Below are positions 6,289 through 7,104 of a stretch of 7,104 nt of DNA, one piece after another (positions within the stretch are counted from its first letter, which is position 1; each line of letters begins with the position of its first letter). Position numbers and translations under genes: made by a program. The notes beneath the pieces are model-generated. The model had not been told where the DNA came from, made no database searches, and was given only the letters and a program-made list of their open reading frames with translations. This stretch comes from an uncultured Ruminococcus sp. (GTDB lineage Bacteria > Bacillota > Clostridia > Lachnospirales > Lachnospiraceae), in assembly GCA_900553885.1 (NCBI GenBank), contig USFD01000128.1:1-7104 (forward strand). Direction: 5' to 3'.

Positions 6289-7045
6289 AATTCAGATCAC
6301 CTCCCATAAGGGCTGTCACATTCATAATCTGTTCAAAAAATGCTTTTCTGTCCTCTCGTCCGCGCCTCAGTTCATGGAAAAGCCTGCCGTCTTTGATAAA
6401 CAGAACTCTCGATGAATAACTTGCTGTATATGGATCGTGGGTTACCATCAGAATCGCTGCATTTTCCTCCCGGTTCAGTTTTTCCAGACTGTCCAGAAGC
6501 TGCCGCGCATTTCTGGAATCCAGCGCTCCGGTAGGCTCGTCAGCCAGAATCAGGGAAGGGTGTGTAACAATTGCCCGGGCTGCAGCAGTCCTCTGCTTCT
6601 GCCCGCCGGATATCTGATAGGGATATTTGTCCAGCACCTCTTCAATTCCCAGTTTTTTTGCCGCTTCCCGTACTTTTCCCCGTACTTCTTCCGGCGCACA
6701 TCTCTGAATCTGCAGAGCAAGGGCGATATTATCAGAAACAGTCAGCGTATCCAGCAGATTAAACTCCTGAAAAATAAATCCCAGCCGGTCTCTGCGGAAA
6801 TCCGCCAGGGCATTGCGCTTCAGCTTTGAGGTGCACACCCCGTCAATATAAATGTGGCCGGCGGTAGGCCGGTCAATGGTGGAGATACAGTTCAGAAGCG
6901 TAGTTTTTCCGGAACCGGAAGCCCCCATAATTGCCGTAAATTCCCCGTTCTCCACATTCAGGGATATATCATTCAGCGCTTTTGTAAGACTTGACCTGTT
7001 CCCGTAATATTTTACAAGATTCTCTACCCGCAGCAGTACGCTCAT
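6278..7045 (-). CDS. BceA-like ABC transporter ATP-binding protein
   Basis: The cytoplasmic ATPase partner of the permease that follows. The 255-residue protein has all nucleotide-binding motifs: Walker A GASGSGKT (41-48), Q-loop Gln93 in FIFQEFNLLD, signature ISGGQKQR (145-152), Walker B LILADEP with Glu170, D-loop ALDS (174-177) and His203 in VTHD. The order and wording fit the MacB/LolD/BceA branch that pairs with FtsX-type permeases, and about 35 residues follow the H-loop region. Two in-frame starts exist. The ATG at 7045 gives MSVLLRVENLVKYYG, typical of the family, with AAAGGA 12 bases upstream; the ATG at 7054 adds three residues but has only three bases after AAGGA. I prefer 7045 with moderate certainty. 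It is the first visible gene of the two-gene operon. Confidence 0.92.
   Translation of the reverse strand: MSVLLRVENLVKYYGNRSSLTKALNDISLNVENGEFTAIMGASGSGKTTLLNCISTIDRPTAGHIYIDGVCTSKLKRNALADFRRDRLGFIFQEFNLLDTLTVSDNIALALQIQRCAPEEVRGKVREAAKKLGIEEVLDKYPYQISGGQKQRTAAARAIVTHPSLILADEPTGALDSRNARQLLDSLEKLNREENAAILMVTHDPYTASYSSRVLFIKDGRLFHELRRGREDRKAFFEQIMNVTALMGGDLNYAV
6295..6304 (-). promoter_or_regulatory. Extended Shine-Dalgarno site of the permease gene
   Basis: GGAGGTGATC on the minus strand matches all ten bases of the usual anti-Shine-Dalgarno end of 16S rRNA (GATCACCTCC), with six bases to the ATG at 6288. It lies wholly inside the 3' end of the ATPase gene. With the 11-base overlap of the genes, this points to efficient re-initiation and matched production of the two subunits. 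Confidence 0.8.
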
Positions 7046-7104
7046 ACAATCCATCCATCCTTTCTGTCCGTATATACAATATGATTTTCTTTATATACAG
7101 CATA
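7046..7104 (-). promoter_or_regulatory. AT-rich leader of the ABC operon with a repeated TGTATATA
   Basis: Upstream of the ATPase gene the minus strand holds TGTATATA twice, at 7071-7078 and 7092-7099, exactly 21 bases apart. Either could act as a -10 region (the copy at 7071-7078 reads TTGTATATAC), but no good -35 box is visible 16-18 bases upstream and the region is cut by the window edge. AAAGGATGG near 7055-7063 supplies the ribosome site. No gene is seen here. Confidence 0.3.

Overview
The window reads as chromosomal DNA of an anaerobic, low-to-mid GC Firmicute, most likely a Lachnospiraceae-type gut clostridium. This rests on the gene families (a GntR-LacI AraR regulator, a BceAB-type ABC exporter, meso-diaminopimelate dehydrogenase), strong AGGAGG-type ribosome binding sites, AT-rich intergenic regions and sigma-A style promoters. 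The family assignment is inference; no rRNA or other marker is present. All six supported genes lie on the minus strand, so transcription runs from high to low coordinates. I see no tRNA, rRNA, CRISPR array, insertion sequence or prophage gene.

Layout in order of transcription. (1) 7045-4225: a two-gene ABC operon, an ATPase followed by a ten-helix FtsX/BceB-like permease with a large outer domain. The two genes overlap by 11 bases and the permease has an almost ideal Shine-Dalgarno sequence inside the ATPase gene. This resembles antimicrobial-peptide detoxification or sensing modules; no two-component system is visible, but one could lie beyond 7104. (2) 4224-3988: a control region with a perfect 12-bp inverted repeat, which is also shaped like a terminator for the ABC operon, and a well-formed promoter for araR. 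The 8-mer TTGTATTG occurs three times here and is the best candidate AraR operator core. (3) 3987-538: araR, araD and araA, an arabinose regulator, L-ribulose-5-phosphate 4-epimerase and L-arabinose isomerase. They are probably one autoregulated transcript, with hairpins in both gaps. The kinase AraB, needed between the isomerase and epimerase steps, is not here. (4) 537-1: a strong promoter, a transcript starting almost directly with a perfect 10-bp hairpin, and the first 145 codons of ddh (lysine and peptidoglycan precursor synthesis), cut by the window edge.

Working together: AraA converts L-arabinose to L-ribulose, an unlinked ribulokinase would phosphorylate it, and AraD converts L-ribulose 5-phosphate to D-xylulose 5-phosphate for the pentose phosphate pathway. 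AraR probably represses this set until arabinose binds its C-terminal domain. The ABC exporter and Ddh look like functionally unrelated neighbours. I found no gene set that is convincingly a new biological system; the most interesting material is regulatory (4034-4154 and 468-530).
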